Shown: positions 31,265 to 39,764, counted from the stretch's first letter. The stretch: DNA of 41,436 bases from Candidatus Poribacteria bacterium (GCA_028820845.1 JAPPII010000024.1:1-41436), one strand, 5' to 3'. The notes: generated by a model not told the origin, from the sequence alone. Made by a program: numbers and translations.

Positions 31265-32326
31265 ATGAGCGATACCAAATATCGGGTAGCCATCATCGGC
31301 TGTGGACGGATGGGTCAAAACTACGCAGCGGCATACACCACCTATCCCGACACAGAGATTGTCGCAATCGCCGATGCCAATACACAGCGGCGAGAGGTCC
31401 TTGGCACGCGCTTCAATGTTGCCGCACTCTACCCAGATGTAGAAACCCTATTGGCAAACGACGTCCCAGACATCGCTGTTGTTGTCACACCCACGAAATA
31501 CATGAAAGACACCGTCATCGCCTGTGCTGAAGCCGGTGTTAAAGGTATCTCCACGGAAAAACCAATTGCCGCGCGTCTTAAAGATGCAGATGCGATGGTC
31601 GAAGCGTGTAGTGAACGAGGCGTGGTATTCGCTGGCGGGAACCTACAACGCGCAATGAACGAAGTTCAGGAAGCAGCATCTCGGTTACACAGTGGCGAAT
31701 TTGGGGACATTAGCGGCGCGAGCGTTCACGGATTTGGCGGCGAAATCTCCGGCGGCGGATGTCAACATATCTCCGTACTGCGGTTGTTCACCAACACCGA
31801 AGTTGAAGAAGTGATTGCGTGGGGAACACCTTCAGAGGCTTTAGAAGCAGAAACCGATGAAGGCTTAATCATCAACGGACGCTTTCAGTTGACTAACGGA
31901 CTCGAATGTAATGTCTTTGGAACACCGACACCGTGCCGGGGTGTAGATGTCTGGACAGATGAATGCCTCGTCCGATGGGATTGGAACCCTCCTGAGATTT
32001 TCAAAGGCTATGACTCGCACGGCAACCGTATCCGATTTGCCCCCAACTATAGTCCGTATCCGTGGAGCGAATTTAGCTATCTTACCGGCTCAATCCGATC
32101 TTTTTTGGCGGCTGTCGATGGCGATGGCTGTCCATGGATTACCGGTGCGGATCTCCGGCAGGCACTGGAGGTCGCAATCGCTGCAAAACTCTCGGCGACC
32201 CGAAACAGCGTTCCCATCAAACTCCCACTGGAAGACAGATCTTTAGCACTCTACCCGCGTCCCTACCGATGGCTCGGTGGTGACGTAACAGGTAGACCGC
32301 AAAGTATTGAAGAAGCAACAGGCTAA
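31265..32326 (+). CDS. Gfo/Idh/MocA family oxidoreductase (1)
   Basis: A 353-residue NAD(P)-dependent dehydrogenase of the glucose-fructose oxidoreductase/inositol dehydrogenase family, which oxidises a sugar or cyclitol hydroxyl. Rossmann motif IIGCGRMGQNYAAAY (about 9-23); EKPIA at about 99-103 carries the catalytic Lys. The C-terminal beta domain (about 130-340) binds substrate. The family His in the third motif is probably in GGGCQHISVLRLF. I start at ATG 31265 with AGGGGA seven bases upstream; the TTG two codons earlier is rejected. It is the first gene of the cluster and the PhyH gene follows after 46 bases that include a 33-base repeat. Confidence 0.9.
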   Translation: MSDTKYRVAIIGCGRMGQNYAAAYTTYPDTEIVAIADANTQRREVLGTRFNVAALYPDVETLLANDVPDIAVVVTPTKYMKDTVIACAEAGVKGISTEKPIAARLKDADAMVEACSERGVVFAGGNLQRAMNEVQEAASRLHSGEFGDISGASVHGFGGEISGGGCQHISVLRLFTNTEVEEVIAWGTPSEALEAETDEGLIINGRFQLTNGLECNVFGTPTPCRGVDVWTDECLVRWDWNPPEIFKGYDSHGNRIRFAPNYSPYPWSEFSYLTGSIRSFLAAVDGDGCPWITGADLRQALEVAIAAKLSATRNSVPIKLPLEDRSLALYPRPYRWLGGDVTGRPQSIEEATG

Positions 32327-32356
32327 AGTAGTAGGCACACGCCGTGTGCCGTAACA
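32324..32356. repeat. 33-base repeat at a Gfo/Idh-PhyH junction, copy 1
   Basis: It begins at the stop codon TAA and reads TAAAGTAGTAGGCACACG then CCGTGTGCCGTAACA. The centre GGCACACG-CCGTGTGCC is a near-perfect palindrome that could fold between the two coding regions. An identical copy lies at 34123. Confidence 0.75.
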
Positions 32357-32371
32357 GAAGGGGAACCAGCA

Positions 32372-33160
32372 ATGAACGAAGATCAGAAATATCTATTCGA
32401 TTTGACCGGATACCTCATTATCGAAAATGCCTTAACAACCGAAGAAGTCTCAGAATGTAACGCCGCCATTGACCATCATATTGAGGCACTGAGAGAACGC
32501 GACAGTTCATTAGCGGGTGGGTCGCCGGCACTCGTTGGCACAGCACACCGTATGGATATGGGTGGCATGCTCGCATGGGAAAAACCTTGGTGTGAACCTT
32601 TCCGCAACCTGCTCGTGCATCCGAAGATTAAACCCCACCTTGCAGAGGTTTTAGGCACACAATATCGACTCGACCACGGTCCCGGATTAATAGCGATGGA
32701 AAAAGGCACAGAGGGTGGCACACTGCACGGGGGTGGGATTGAACGTCCTAACTTCTCTGAAGCCTATTTTTTCAAATACGGACGGATATACACGGGTTTG
32801 ACTGTCGTGGAATATATGCTCGCTGACGAAGGTCCCGGTGATGGTGGTTTAGCCATCATACCCGGAAGTCATAAGGCAAACCTTCCTTGTCCAAGCAGTA
32901 TGAAACGGTACGAACAATACCAAAAACACGTCGTCGAAGTCAACGTCAAGGCAGGTGACGCTGTGATTTTCACCGAAACACTGACGCACGGCACACTCCC
33001 ATGGAAGGGGAGCCATCAGCGACGGGCACTTCTCTACAAATTCAGCCCCGGATTCCAAGCTTACAGCGCAGGCGCGCACCAAATTTCATATCCAAATTAT
33101 ATTGAGGATATGTCCCCGGAACAGCGCGAGGTCATGGAGGCACCCCATCTCCGACGCTAA
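32372..33160 (+). CDS. PhyH-type dioxygenase-fold protein with HxG iron motif (1)
   Basis: A 262-residue double-stranded beta-helix protein of the phytanoyl-CoA dioxygenase family, which uses iron(II), 2-oxoglutarate and oxygen. The first iron motif is His119-Gly-Gly (TLHGGG), so the usual Asp/Glu of HxD/E is replaced by Gly. The distal His is probably His206 (TLTHGTLPW) and the 2-oxoglutarate Arg 217 or 218 (HQRRALL). GSHKANLP at about 165-172 is family-typical. HxG is known from iron/2-oxoglutarate halogenases, but many PhyH homologues of unknown function also show LHGG, so activity is uncertain. ATG 32372 is preceded by AAGGGGAA. Confidence 0.82.
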   Translation: MNEDQKYLFDLTGYLIIENALTTEEVSECNAAIDHHIEALRERDSSLAGGSPALVGTAHRMDMGGMLAWEKPWCEPFRNLLVHPKIKPHLAEVLGTQYRLDHGPGLIAMEKGTEGGTLHGGGIERPNFSEAYFFKYGRIYTGLTVVEYMLADEGPGDGGLAIIPGSHKANLPCPSSMKRYEQYQKHVVEVNVKAGDAVIFTETLTHGTLPWKGSHQRRALLYKFSPGFQAYSAGAHQISYPNYIEDMSPEQREVMEAPHLRR

Positions 33161-33177
33161 TCAGAAAGGAGCAAACC

Positions 33178-34125
33178 ATGTCAAAACTACGAGTGGCTGT
33201 CATCGGTTGCGGCAGCAGAGGCCGCGGTCATATAAAAATCCTCTCAGAATTCGACGACACAGATATTGTCGCTGTCTGTGATCCGATTGAAGCAGCACGG
33301 AACAATGCTGGAGATATGTTCAACATCTCAGCACGTTATGAGAGCATCGAGGCATTATTGGACGGCGAGACCTTAGACGCTATCTTCGTTGCCACCCCTG
33401 CACACCTCAACGGCGAAGCGGCACTCCCGTGTTTTGAACGCGGTGTCCACACGCTCTTAGAAAAACCGCCGGGTATGAGCGTTGCAGAAACGGTCGGATT
33501 GCGCGAGGCAGCGGAACGGACAGGGGCAAAAGGAATGGTCGGCTGGAACCGTCGCTTTCATCCGATTATTGTTGAAGCGAAACGGCAAGTCACCGCACGC
33601 GGACCCGTAACACAAATCGTTGGGGAATTCCATAAGAGCATCACGCAATTGGCACGAGGCGGTAGATTCCCTGAACACCTAATGGACAATATGTTTCTGG
33701 AGACCCCTATCCACGCCCTCGATGCAATCCGCGCTATCGCCGAAGCCGAAGTTCAAGAAGTCCATAGCGTTGTCAGACGAACAATCTCTGATTACAAAGA
33801 TGTTCACGCCGCGCTTATCCTTTTTGACAACGGGTGCGTTGCCCAACACATCGCTAACTATACCACGAATGCTCGCCTTGAACGTTATGAGATTCATGGC
33901 AGAGACATCTCCGCCTATCTTGAAGGGGTCTCTCAGGGTACCGTTTTCTGCGACGGTGCTCAACACAAAATTACGAATGCAGGCACCGGCGGCACGACTG
34001 AACAAAACAGGTATTTCCTCGATTGCGTCAAATCCGATACACCTGTCTCATTTCCTGCTGCGAACCTTGATGAGGCTGTCAAAACCATGGAACTCTGCGA
34101 AGCAATCCTAAGTGGACTCCGCTAA
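33178..34125 (+). CDS. Gfo/Idh/MocA family oxidoreductase (2)
   Basis: A 315-residue NAD(P)-dependent oxidoreductase. Rossmann motif VIGCGSRGRGHIKIL (about 8-22), EKPPG near 97-101 with the catalytic Lys, and RAIAEAEVQEVHSVV/FDNGCVAQHIANYTT strands of the C-terminal sheet. GWNRRFHPI (about 121-129) is the family substrate-loop motif. AAGGAG lies seven bases before the ATG, 18 bases after the PhyH stop. It is one of three paralogues in the cluster; their sequences are clearly different, so they are not a recent tandem duplication. Confidence 0.9.
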   Translation: MSKLRVAVIGCGSRGRGHIKILSEFDDTDIVAVCDPIEAARNNAGDMFNISARYESIEALLDGETLDAIFVATPAHLNGEAALPCFERGVHTLLEKPPGMSVAETVGLREAAERTGAKGMVGWNRRFHPIIVEAKRQVTARGPVTQIVGEFHKSITQLARGGRFPEHLMDNMFLETPIHALDAIRAIAEAEVQEVHSVVRRTISDYKDVHAALILFDNGCVAQHIANYTTNARLERYEIHGRDISAYLEGVSQGTVFCDGAQHKITNAGTGGTTEQNRYFLDCVKSDTPVSFPAANLDEAVKTMELCEAILSGLR

Positions 34126-34155
34126 AGTAGTAGGCACACGCCGTGTGCCGTAACA
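34123..34155. repeat. 33-base repeat at a Gfo/Idh-PhyH junction, copy 2
   Basis: Identical over 33 bases to the copy at 32324, starting again at the TAA stop of a Gfo/Idh gene and ending just before the ribosome site of the next PhyH gene. The exact identity at the same kind of junction suggests either a recent duplication or selection for an mRNA hairpin. Confidence 0.75.
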
Positions 34156-34173
34156 ATTAACAGGAACACTCCA

Positions 34174-34998
34174 ATGCCAACGCTTGACGAACGCTTTGAA
34201 GCGTATAAAAAAGACGGATTCACAGTCTTTGAGAAGGTGTTTGACGAACCACAGATGCAAAGTTGGCGAGAAAAGCATGCCGAACTCTCCACAGCCAACA
34301 ACGGGCAAACATGGTTCGGGAACACCCTCGAACTCGCACCTGACCTTATGTGGCACGCTGTCTCACATCCCACAATCCTTGCGTTTGTCGAAAAGGTGAT
34401 GGGACCTTTCGTGCAATTAGACAATCTCACGCTCGCGGCGTTTCCGTCAATTGAAAAGGAAAAAGCGGAAGGCAGAGCCTCTGGTTGGCACCGCGACCGG
34501 TGGGCGCATGTGCCGTATACCGACGCATATCACCGTCCGAACGCTATCAACGCCATCTCCTATCTGCAAGACTTGACAGACGAATTCGGTCCCCTTCGCG
34601 TCATCGTCGGTTCACACCGCAAGCCGATTACGATGGCAGATACGGAACGCGCAAAACCGCATCCCGATGAAACGCTTATCCACATGAAAGCCGGTGATGT
34701 CGTCATTACACACAACGGGCTGATTCACTCGGGTACACCAAACACCTCCGGGAAGTTACGCTATTTCTTCAGCATCTATTACAATCTGACATGGCTGAAA
34801 CACACCGACCATCACACAGGTCCACATACACAAAGACTGATTGAAGCAGCAAAAGCCGCCAACAATCATCAACACATGCGACTCCTCGGTGTGGATGAAC
34901 ACCTTCAACCGCGATGCAACTCCGGTTTCCTCCACGCCGATGAAGAGCGATGGGAAGAATGGGCAACTGCTGACCGAGAAGCAATACAGGAGGTATAA
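34174..34998 (+). CDS. PhyH family iron/2-oxoglutarate dioxygenase (2)
   Basis: A 274-residue dioxygenase with an intact facial triad: His106 and Asp108 in GWHRDRW, distal His185 in NGLIHSGTPN, and the 2-oxoglutarate-binding Arg196 in KLRYFFS. The family GSHRKP motif is at about 146-151. The N-terminal helix (ERFEAYKKDGFTVFEKVFDE) is the usual PhyH opening. AGGA lies before ATG 34174. It should hydroxylate or otherwise oxidise a small substrate. The next PhyH gene begins four bases after the stop. Confidence 0.88.
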   Translation: MPTLDERFEAYKKDGFTVFEKVFDEPQMQSWREKHAELSTANNGQTWFGNTLELAPDLMWHAVSHPTILAFVEKVMGPFVQLDNLTLAAFPSIEKEKAEGRASGWHRDRWAHVPYTDAYHRPNAINAISYLQDLTDEFGPLRVIVGSHRKPITMADTERAKPHPDETLIHMKAGDVVITHNGLIHSGTPNTSGKLRYFFSIYYNLTWLKHTDHHTGPHTQRLIEAAKAANNHQHMRLLGVDEHLQPRCNSGFLHADEERWEEWATADREAIQEV

Positions 34999-35001
34999 CC
35001 G

Positions 35002-35748
35002 ATGGCGAATCCCAGCGTCGTACCGCCAACCCTCAATGTCGAATTAGATCACCAGCTGCAACAAGAGGTCAACTTCTTCCTGAATTGGGGGTATCTCATC
35101 ATTGATAACGCTGCAACACCCGATCAGATTGCGTCGCTGCGCGAGGCACTCGATGAAAGTTACGAGCGCAACGATAAAAGTCAATTCATCGGTGAGCTGC
35201 TTGAGGAAGACGACAGGTTCGCGTTCTTACTCGACAATCCACCTGTTCTAAAGCGGATGGAAGCCATACTCGGTACCTGCGTCCAACTGCACAGCGCGAC
35301 AGCACGAATCACCGAACCCGGAACGCCTGACCAGAACTGGCATCGCGACGGTCCCTGGCCCGTAGCACCCAACGGAACACCTTACGGCAGTCTCCCCGCA
35401 CAGATTAACTGCGGATACTATCTCGACGAAATTACCGACGATACCGGTCCGACCGTCATCCAACCCGGTAGCCATAGGGCACCGTTCCGTCCGCCGCCGA
35501 GTCCCGTCGAACTGCCAGACGAGAAACGGGTACTCGTATCGCCAGGGCAAGCGGTCATGTTCGACGGTTGGACATGGCATCGAGGGGCTGCCAATACCTC
35601 CTCACAACGCCGACGGGTCTGTCTCATGTGCTACCAAAATGCATGGATGAAATCTCGTGAACCGTTTGACGGTCCCCGCGTCACAAAACTCCGAGAAGAA
35701 GGGACATCACAACAGAAACTTCTGCTCGGCGCAATCCCAAAATGGTAA
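35002..35748 (+). CDS. PhyH family iron/2-oxoglutarate dioxygenase (3)
   Basis: A 248-residue dioxygenase with intact ligands: His114 and Asp116 in NWHRDGP, distal His193 in TWHRGAAN and Arg203-205 for the co-substrate. GSHRAPFRP follows the PGQ-type turn as in the family. AGGAGGT lies inside the end of the preceding gene, eight bases before the ATG, so translation is coupled. It is no closer to PhyH (2) than to general family members, so the two probably act on different steps. Confidence 0.88.
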   Translation: MANPSVVPPTLNVELDHQLQQEVNFFLNWGYLIIDNAATPDQIASLREALDESYERNDKSQFIGELLEEDDRFAFLLDNPPVLKRMEAILGTCVQLHSATARITEPGTPDQNWHRDGPWPVAPNGTPYGSLPAQINCGYYLDEITDDTGPTVIQPGSHRAPFRPPPSPVELPDEKRVLVSPGQAVMFDGWTWHRGAANTSSQRRRVCLMCYQNAWMKSREPFDGPRVTKLREEGTSQQKLLLGAIPKW

Positions 35749-35766
35749 CGCCAAAGGAAAAATCAA

Positions 35767-37221
35767 ATGAATCTCGTTTATATCGTTATTGATACACTTC
35801 GCTACGACTACATCGGCGCGAACGGGAACGACTGGATAGAAACACCCAACATTGATCGGTTCGCCTCTAAAGCCTTGGCATTCGATTACGCTTTCTGTGC
35901 CAGTTTTCCGACAATCCCATATCGGACGGATGTCATCACCGGACAATACGGCGCGCCTATCCATCCGTGGAAACCGCTTCGGCACGAACGTCAAACGCTA
36001 CCGTGGACGCTCGCAGAGAATGGCTATGCTACCCAACTCATTCACGATACACCACATCTCGTCAACGGTGGACATAATTTCGATTGGCCTTTCCACGCCT
36101 GGACCTTCGTTCGCGGCGCAGAAGTCGATAGAGACTGGATTACCGATACCGTAGTATGGCCCGACAACTGGACACGCCAACCACTCTTTGATTGCATCGA
36201 CGACAAAGCCGCCGAATCTGGCATGCTCCGCAGCTACGCACGCGCCAATCGAAATCGTAAAAAACCGGAAGACTGGAACTGCGCAAGGCTTTTCAACACC
36301 GCCGCGCAATTCCTAAAAGATAACGTCAACCGAGACAACTTCTTCCTCTGGGTAGATTGCTTTGATCCGCATGAACCTTGGGACGCACCACTTGAATTCA
36401 TGAAAAAATACGATACCCGTCCGGGTTACGACGGTCGTGTGGATCCGCGCAGTCTCGGTGCGCGCGGTAACGCACAACTCTCAGATGAGGCGAAACAACA
36501 CATCAAAGCGCAATACGCCGCGAAAACGACATGGATGGACCACTGCTTCGGACAATTCCTTGACGCACTCGAATCCACAGGGCTTGACAAGAACACTGCT
36601 GTCATCTTTACCGCTGACCACGGCACAAACGTCGGTGAACGCGGTAGGTTCGGCAAAGGACAACCCGTTCGTCAGCAGGAAGCACATGTGCCACTCTTTA
36701 TCCGACTCCCCGAAGGCGACACGGGTAGAAGCAACGTCATTGTGCAACCCCAAGATTTCTTCCCGACAATCCTTAATATCTTGGGTGAGGTACGTCCTGA
36801 CGGTATCGAAGGACACGACATCGTAACGCCTGCGCGCGCCGGAGAATCTGGTGATAGAGAACTCGCGCTCTCAGGCGGAAGCATTGAGCGGTGGCAGAAC
36901 GCCGCAGAAAATCCAAACATCAATCTCTTTACTATCTTCACCCGTGAGTGGAGCTTAGAGGTCGGGACGACACCTGAAAACTCAAAACTCGTCCGACTCG
37001 GCGGATTAGAGGACGTTTCCAATGAGCATCCAGACGTTGTTGTGAAACTTTATGCTGCAGCGATTGATGAAATCGAACGGCGGGGTACGGATCCGGCATT
37101 GATGGCATGGCTCCGCAGCGGCGGTGAAGCTGCATTCCCGACGGATGCGACTTATTGGAACGGCTATCCCGGTCCCGCAGGATACCGACCTTACTTTGGG
37201 AAACTCTATACGGGTGAGTGA
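35767..37221 (+). CDS. sulfatase/alkaline-phosphatase-superfamily hydrolase with Thr at the nucleophile position
   Basis: A 484-residue protein of the sulfatase fold: first metal site IDTLRYDYIG (Asp9, Asp14), the family signature at 49-59 read as TIPYRTDVITG, and the second metal site TADHGTNVGERG (Asp284, His285) with Lys297. In sulfatases the first residue of the signature is Cys or Ser, converted to formylglycine; here it is Thr49. Thr as nucleophile is used by nucleotide pyrophosphatase/phosphodiesterase members, so phosphodiester or phosphonate hydrolysis is as likely as sulfate-ester hydrolysis. There is no signal peptide, so it is cytoplasmic, unlike most degradative sulfatases. It is 19 bases after PhyH (3). 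Confidence 0.85.
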   Translation: MNLVYIVIDTLRYDYIGANGNDWIETPNIDRFASKALAFDYAFCASFPTIPYRTDVITGQYGAPIHPWKPLRHERQTLPWTLAENGYATQLIHDTPHLVNGGHNFDWPFHAWTFVRGAEVDRDWITDTVVWPDNWTRQPLFDCIDDKAAESGMLRSYARANRNRKKPEDWNCARLFNTAAQFLKDNVNRDNFFLWVDCFDPHEPWDAPLEFMKKYDTRPGYDGRVDPRSLGARGNAQLSDEAKQHIKAQYAAKTTWMDHCFGQFLDALESTGLDKNTAVIFTADHGTNVGERGRFGKGQPVRQQEAHVPLFIRLPEGDTGRSNVIVQPQDFFPTILNILGEVRPDGIEGHDIVTPARAGESGDRELALSGGSIERWQNAAENPNINLFTIFTREWSLEVGTTPENSKLVRLGGLEDVSNEHPDVVVKLYAAAIDEIERRGTDPALMAWLRSGGEAAFPTDATYWNGYPGPAGYRPYFGKLYTGE

Positions 37222-37241
37222 TTTTTTACTTCACCCAACCA

Positions 37242-37267
37242 CGGTAGGTGCGGTTTCTAACCGCACC
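37242..37267. repeat. palindromic repeat GGTGCGGTT-TCT-AACCGCACC, copy 1
   Basis: Nine-base perfect arms with a 3-base loop, preceded by CGGTA. It lies after the sulfatase-like gene. A second copy in the opposite orientation lies at 38732. Confidence 0.7.
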
Positions 37268-37349
37268 TCAAAACTTGACAACGCTTCAGACTTCTGATAC
37301 CATATTAATAAAATCCAAGGCAAATTACCCTTTTTTAAGGAGTTCTGTG

Positions 37350-37580
37350 ATGAAGAATGCAAAACTGCAAAAGCAAGCTATGATGTTAATCGAGAGACTC
37401 CCAAATAAAAAACTCAAAGCCGCTATAGATTATATGACCTACCTTTATGACAAGGAAGCATGGGAAGCAACTTATGAATTGGCAAGTGATCCTGAAACTG
37501 TCAAAAGCCTTGAACAAGCCGAAGCCGATGTGAAAGCCGGTAGACTTAAAAGTTGGGCCGATTTTAAACAGGATGTTTGA
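37350..37580 (+). CDS. small antitoxin-like protein
   Basis: A 76-residue protein: a helical N-terminus (KLQKQAMMLIERLPNKKLKAAIDYMTYLYDKEAWEAT), then TVKSLEQAEADVKAGRLKSWADF. The C-terminal ADVKAGRL block is shared with the hybrid antitoxin at 7709-8032 and looks like a toxin-binding tail, in the manner of DUF2281/RelB-like antitoxins. AAGGAG lies before ATG 37350. No toxin gene follows; the next gene is an oxidoreductase. It may have lost its toxin or act on one elsewhere. Confidence 0.7.
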   Translation: MKNAKLQKQAMMLIERLPNKKLKAAIDYMTYLYDKEAWEATYELASDPETVKSLEQAEADVKAGRLKSWADFKQDV

Positions 37581-37621
37581 AGCTCAACTCACCAAACGTC
37601 CCTCTCACAAAGGAGAAAATC

Positions 37622-38671
37622 ATGCCACGTACATATAAAGCCTGTCTCATCGGATGCGGACGGATGGGCGCGACGATTGACGACGAAGTTGCAGGCAGAG
37701 CTGATGCCTTTATATGGCAACCCTTCTCTCATGCAGCAGCCGCTGTCGCCTGTGAACGAACAGACCTCGTTGCTGTCTCCGATGTCTTCGCCGAGAAAGC
37801 GGAAGCCATCAGGCAACGCTACGGAGCCGAACGCGCCTATACAGACTACCAAGAGATGATCGAAAAAGAGAAACCCGACATCGTCTGTATCGCCACGCGG
37901 CCGGGTCCACATGCCGATATGACTGTCTTCGCTGCCGAAAACGGTGTCAAGGGTATCTACTGCGAAAAACCGCTCTGTTGTTCGATGGAAGAGGCAGACA
38001 TTATGGTAGACATCGTTCAAAAGCACGGTGTCAAGTTCAACTACGGGACCCAACGTCGCTACATGCCGATCTATCGCAAAGTGCGCGAACTCGTCGATGC
38101 AGGCGAAATCGGTCGGGTCCTATGCTCCATCGCACAATACGGCGCGGGTTCCGCACTCTGGGGTTTGACCCATGCCGCCGATATGCTCCTCTTCCTCGCG
38201 GGTGATCCAGAGGTGGACTTTGTGCAAGGTGCGATTATCTGCGAAGATTCGGATTGGGATGGTAACCGCCTCAATGTTGATCCGGGTATCGCCTGTGGTT
38301 ACATCCATTACGCCAACGGTGTCCACGGCTACAACACCGCAGGTACGGGACCCGAATACGAGGTCTGCGGCACGGAGGGTAAAATCCGCATTCAGAACAA
38401 CAGCCGAGAAATCCAATTCCGAAAAAAGGACGGGAGCTTTTTTGAAGAAGTACCGTTCCCGGAAACCTCTCGTGCCACTGGTACTGTTATGGGCATTACC
38501 GACATCGCCGAAGCACTCGACGAAGACCGTGAAACCAAGGGACCCGTCCACCTTGCGCGGCGCAGTCAAGAAACACTCATGGGCATGATTGAATCGCATC
38601 GACTGGGCGGTAAGCACATCTCACTTCCAATGGAAAACCGTTCCCTCTATGTCACGCGAGACAATTGGTAA
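37622..38671 (+). CDS. Gfo/Idh/MocA family oxidoreductase (3)
   Basis: A 349-residue NAD(P)-dependent oxidoreductase. Rossmann motif LIGCGRMGATIDDE (about 9-22); the catalytic Lys is in CEKPLC (about 117-122). NYGTQRRYMPIYRKVREL (about 140-157) is a family substrate motif, and WGLTHAADMLLFLAG holds the probable catalytic His (about 185). A helical insertion with HAAAAVACERTD near 45-55 is longer than in the other two paralogues. AAGGAG lies six bases before ATG 37622. It ends the cluster and is separated from MoxR by a palindromic repeat. Confidence 0.9.
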   Translation: MPRTYKACLIGCGRMGATIDDEVAGRADAFIWQPFSHAAAAVACERTDLVAVSDVFAEKAEAIRQRYGAERAYTDYQEMIEKEKPDIVCIATRPGPHADMTVFAAENGVKGIYCEKPLCCSMEEADIMVDIVQKHGVKFNYGTQRRYMPIYRKVRELVDAGEIGRVLCSIAQYGAGSALWGLTHAADMLLFLAGDPEVDFVQGAIICEDSDWDGNRLNVDPGIACGYIHYANGVHGYNTAGTGPEYEVCGTEGKIRIQNNSREIQFRKKDGSFFEEVPFPETSRATGTVMGITDIAEALDEDRETKGPVHLARRSQETLMGMIESHRLGGKHISLPMENRSLYVTRDNW

Positions 38672-38731
38672 GATTTCTCACACCTCAGTTGGCGCGCTTT
38701 CATGAAGTTAAAAATAAACTCGGTAATGTCC

Positions 38732-38757
38732 GGTGCGGTTAGAAACCGCACCTACCG
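38732..38757. repeat. palindromic repeat GGTGCGGTT-AGA-AACCGCACC, copy 2 (inverted)
   Basis: The reverse complement of the copy at 37242, including the flanking CGGTA/TACCG. It lies 14 bases before the MoxR start codon. Together the two copies bracket the antitoxin-like and third Gfo/Idh genes. Confidence 0.7.
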
Positions 38758-38770
38758 AGTCTGAGAGAAT

Positions 38771-39757
38771 ATGAACTTAGAGACCCAAATCCAGCAATTC
38801 CGAGAAACTTTTTACAATGTCAAAGCCGAAGTCCAAAAGCGCATTGTCGGTCAAGACGCGATTATTGAAGGGGTCCTCTTCTGTCTACTCGCCAACGGAC
38901 ACGCACTCCTTGAAGGCATCCCAGGGTTAGGCAAAACCCAACTCATCTATACCCTCAGCGAAGCACTCAATCTCTCCTTCAAGCGTATCCAATTCACACC
39001 GGATATGATGCCATCGGACATCACAGGCACCACACTCCTCGTTGAAGACGAACACGGTAGAAGACAGTTTGAGTTCCAAGAGGGACCCATTTTCTCGCAA
39101 CTCATTCTCGCCGATGAAATCAACCGTGCCACACCTCGCACACAATCCGCACTCCTTGAGGCGATGCAAGAACGCACTGTCACCGTCGGACGCACCAGCC
39201 ACACGTTAGAAGAACCCTTCTGCGTCCTCGCCACGCAAAACCCATTGGAGATGGAAGGCACCTATCCGCTCCCAGAGGCGCAACTCGATCGATTTTTATT
39301 CAAACTTCTTATCGACTTCCCAAGTGAAGACGAGATCGTGGAAATTCTCCGCCGCACGACATCCGGCACTGACATCACAATAGATAAAGTGACGGATGCG
39401 GGAACCCTCAACGAGATGCGCCGACTCGTCCCGCAAGTCATCATCGCTGAGCATGTTGAACGCTACATCATCCGGCTTGTCCGCGCCACACATCCCGATT
39501 CCGAGGATGCCCCGGAGATTGTGAAAAATTACGTTCACCTCGGTGCCGGGATTCGGAGTGTGCAAGCGATAGCACTCACAGCTAAAATCAAGGCTCTCCT
39601 CGATGAACGCTACAACGTCGCTTTTACGGATATTGATACTGTGTTGCTCCCTGCCCTTCGTCACCGCATCCTCCTCAACTTCGAAGGTCAAGGCGAAGGT
39701 ATTGAACCGGACGTTATTGTTAATGAAGTTCGTAACACCATAACGCCAATGCCATAA
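38771..39757 (+). CDS. MoxR family AAA+ ATPase
   Basis: A 328-residue MoxR ATPase, a chaperone-like activator of VWA-domain proteins. Walker A is GIPGLGKT (49-56), Walker B LADEI (113-117), then RATPRTQSALLEAMQER, and sensor-1 Asn in LATQNPLEMEGTYPLPEAQLDRFLF (about 155-179). MoxR genes are normally followed by DUF58 and VWA/TPR genes; here a Fic gene follows instead. ATG 38771 lies 14 bases after a palindromic repeat. Confidence 0.93.
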   Translation: MNLETQIQQFRETFYNVKAEVQKRIVGQDAIIEGVLFCLLANGHALLEGIPGLGKTQLIYTLSEALNLSFKRIQFTPDMMPSDITGTTLLVEDEHGRRQFEFQEGPIFSQLILADEINRATPRTQSALLEAMQERTVTVGRTSHTLEEPFCVLATQNPLEMEGTYPLPEAQLDRFLFKLLIDFPSEDEIVEILRRTTSGTDITIDKVTDAGTLNEMRRLVPQVIIAEHVERYIIRLVRATHPDSEDAPEIVKNYVHLGAGIRSVQAIALTAKIKALLDERYNVAFTDIDTVLLPALRHRILLNFEGQGEGIEPDVIVNEVRNTITPMP

Positions 39758-39764
39758 TTTCACT

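Noticed and set aside
37212-37236. GGGTGA/TCACCC stem as terminator of the sulfatase-like gene
   Set aside because: The stem overlaps the stop codon, the T-run is in the loop and no U-run follows, so termination is not supported.
37577-37621. GTG start 15 codons upstream of the third Gfo/Idh gene
   Set aside because: The extra residues do not fit the Rossmann start, they overlap the preceding gene stop, and AAGGAG is placed for ATG 37622.
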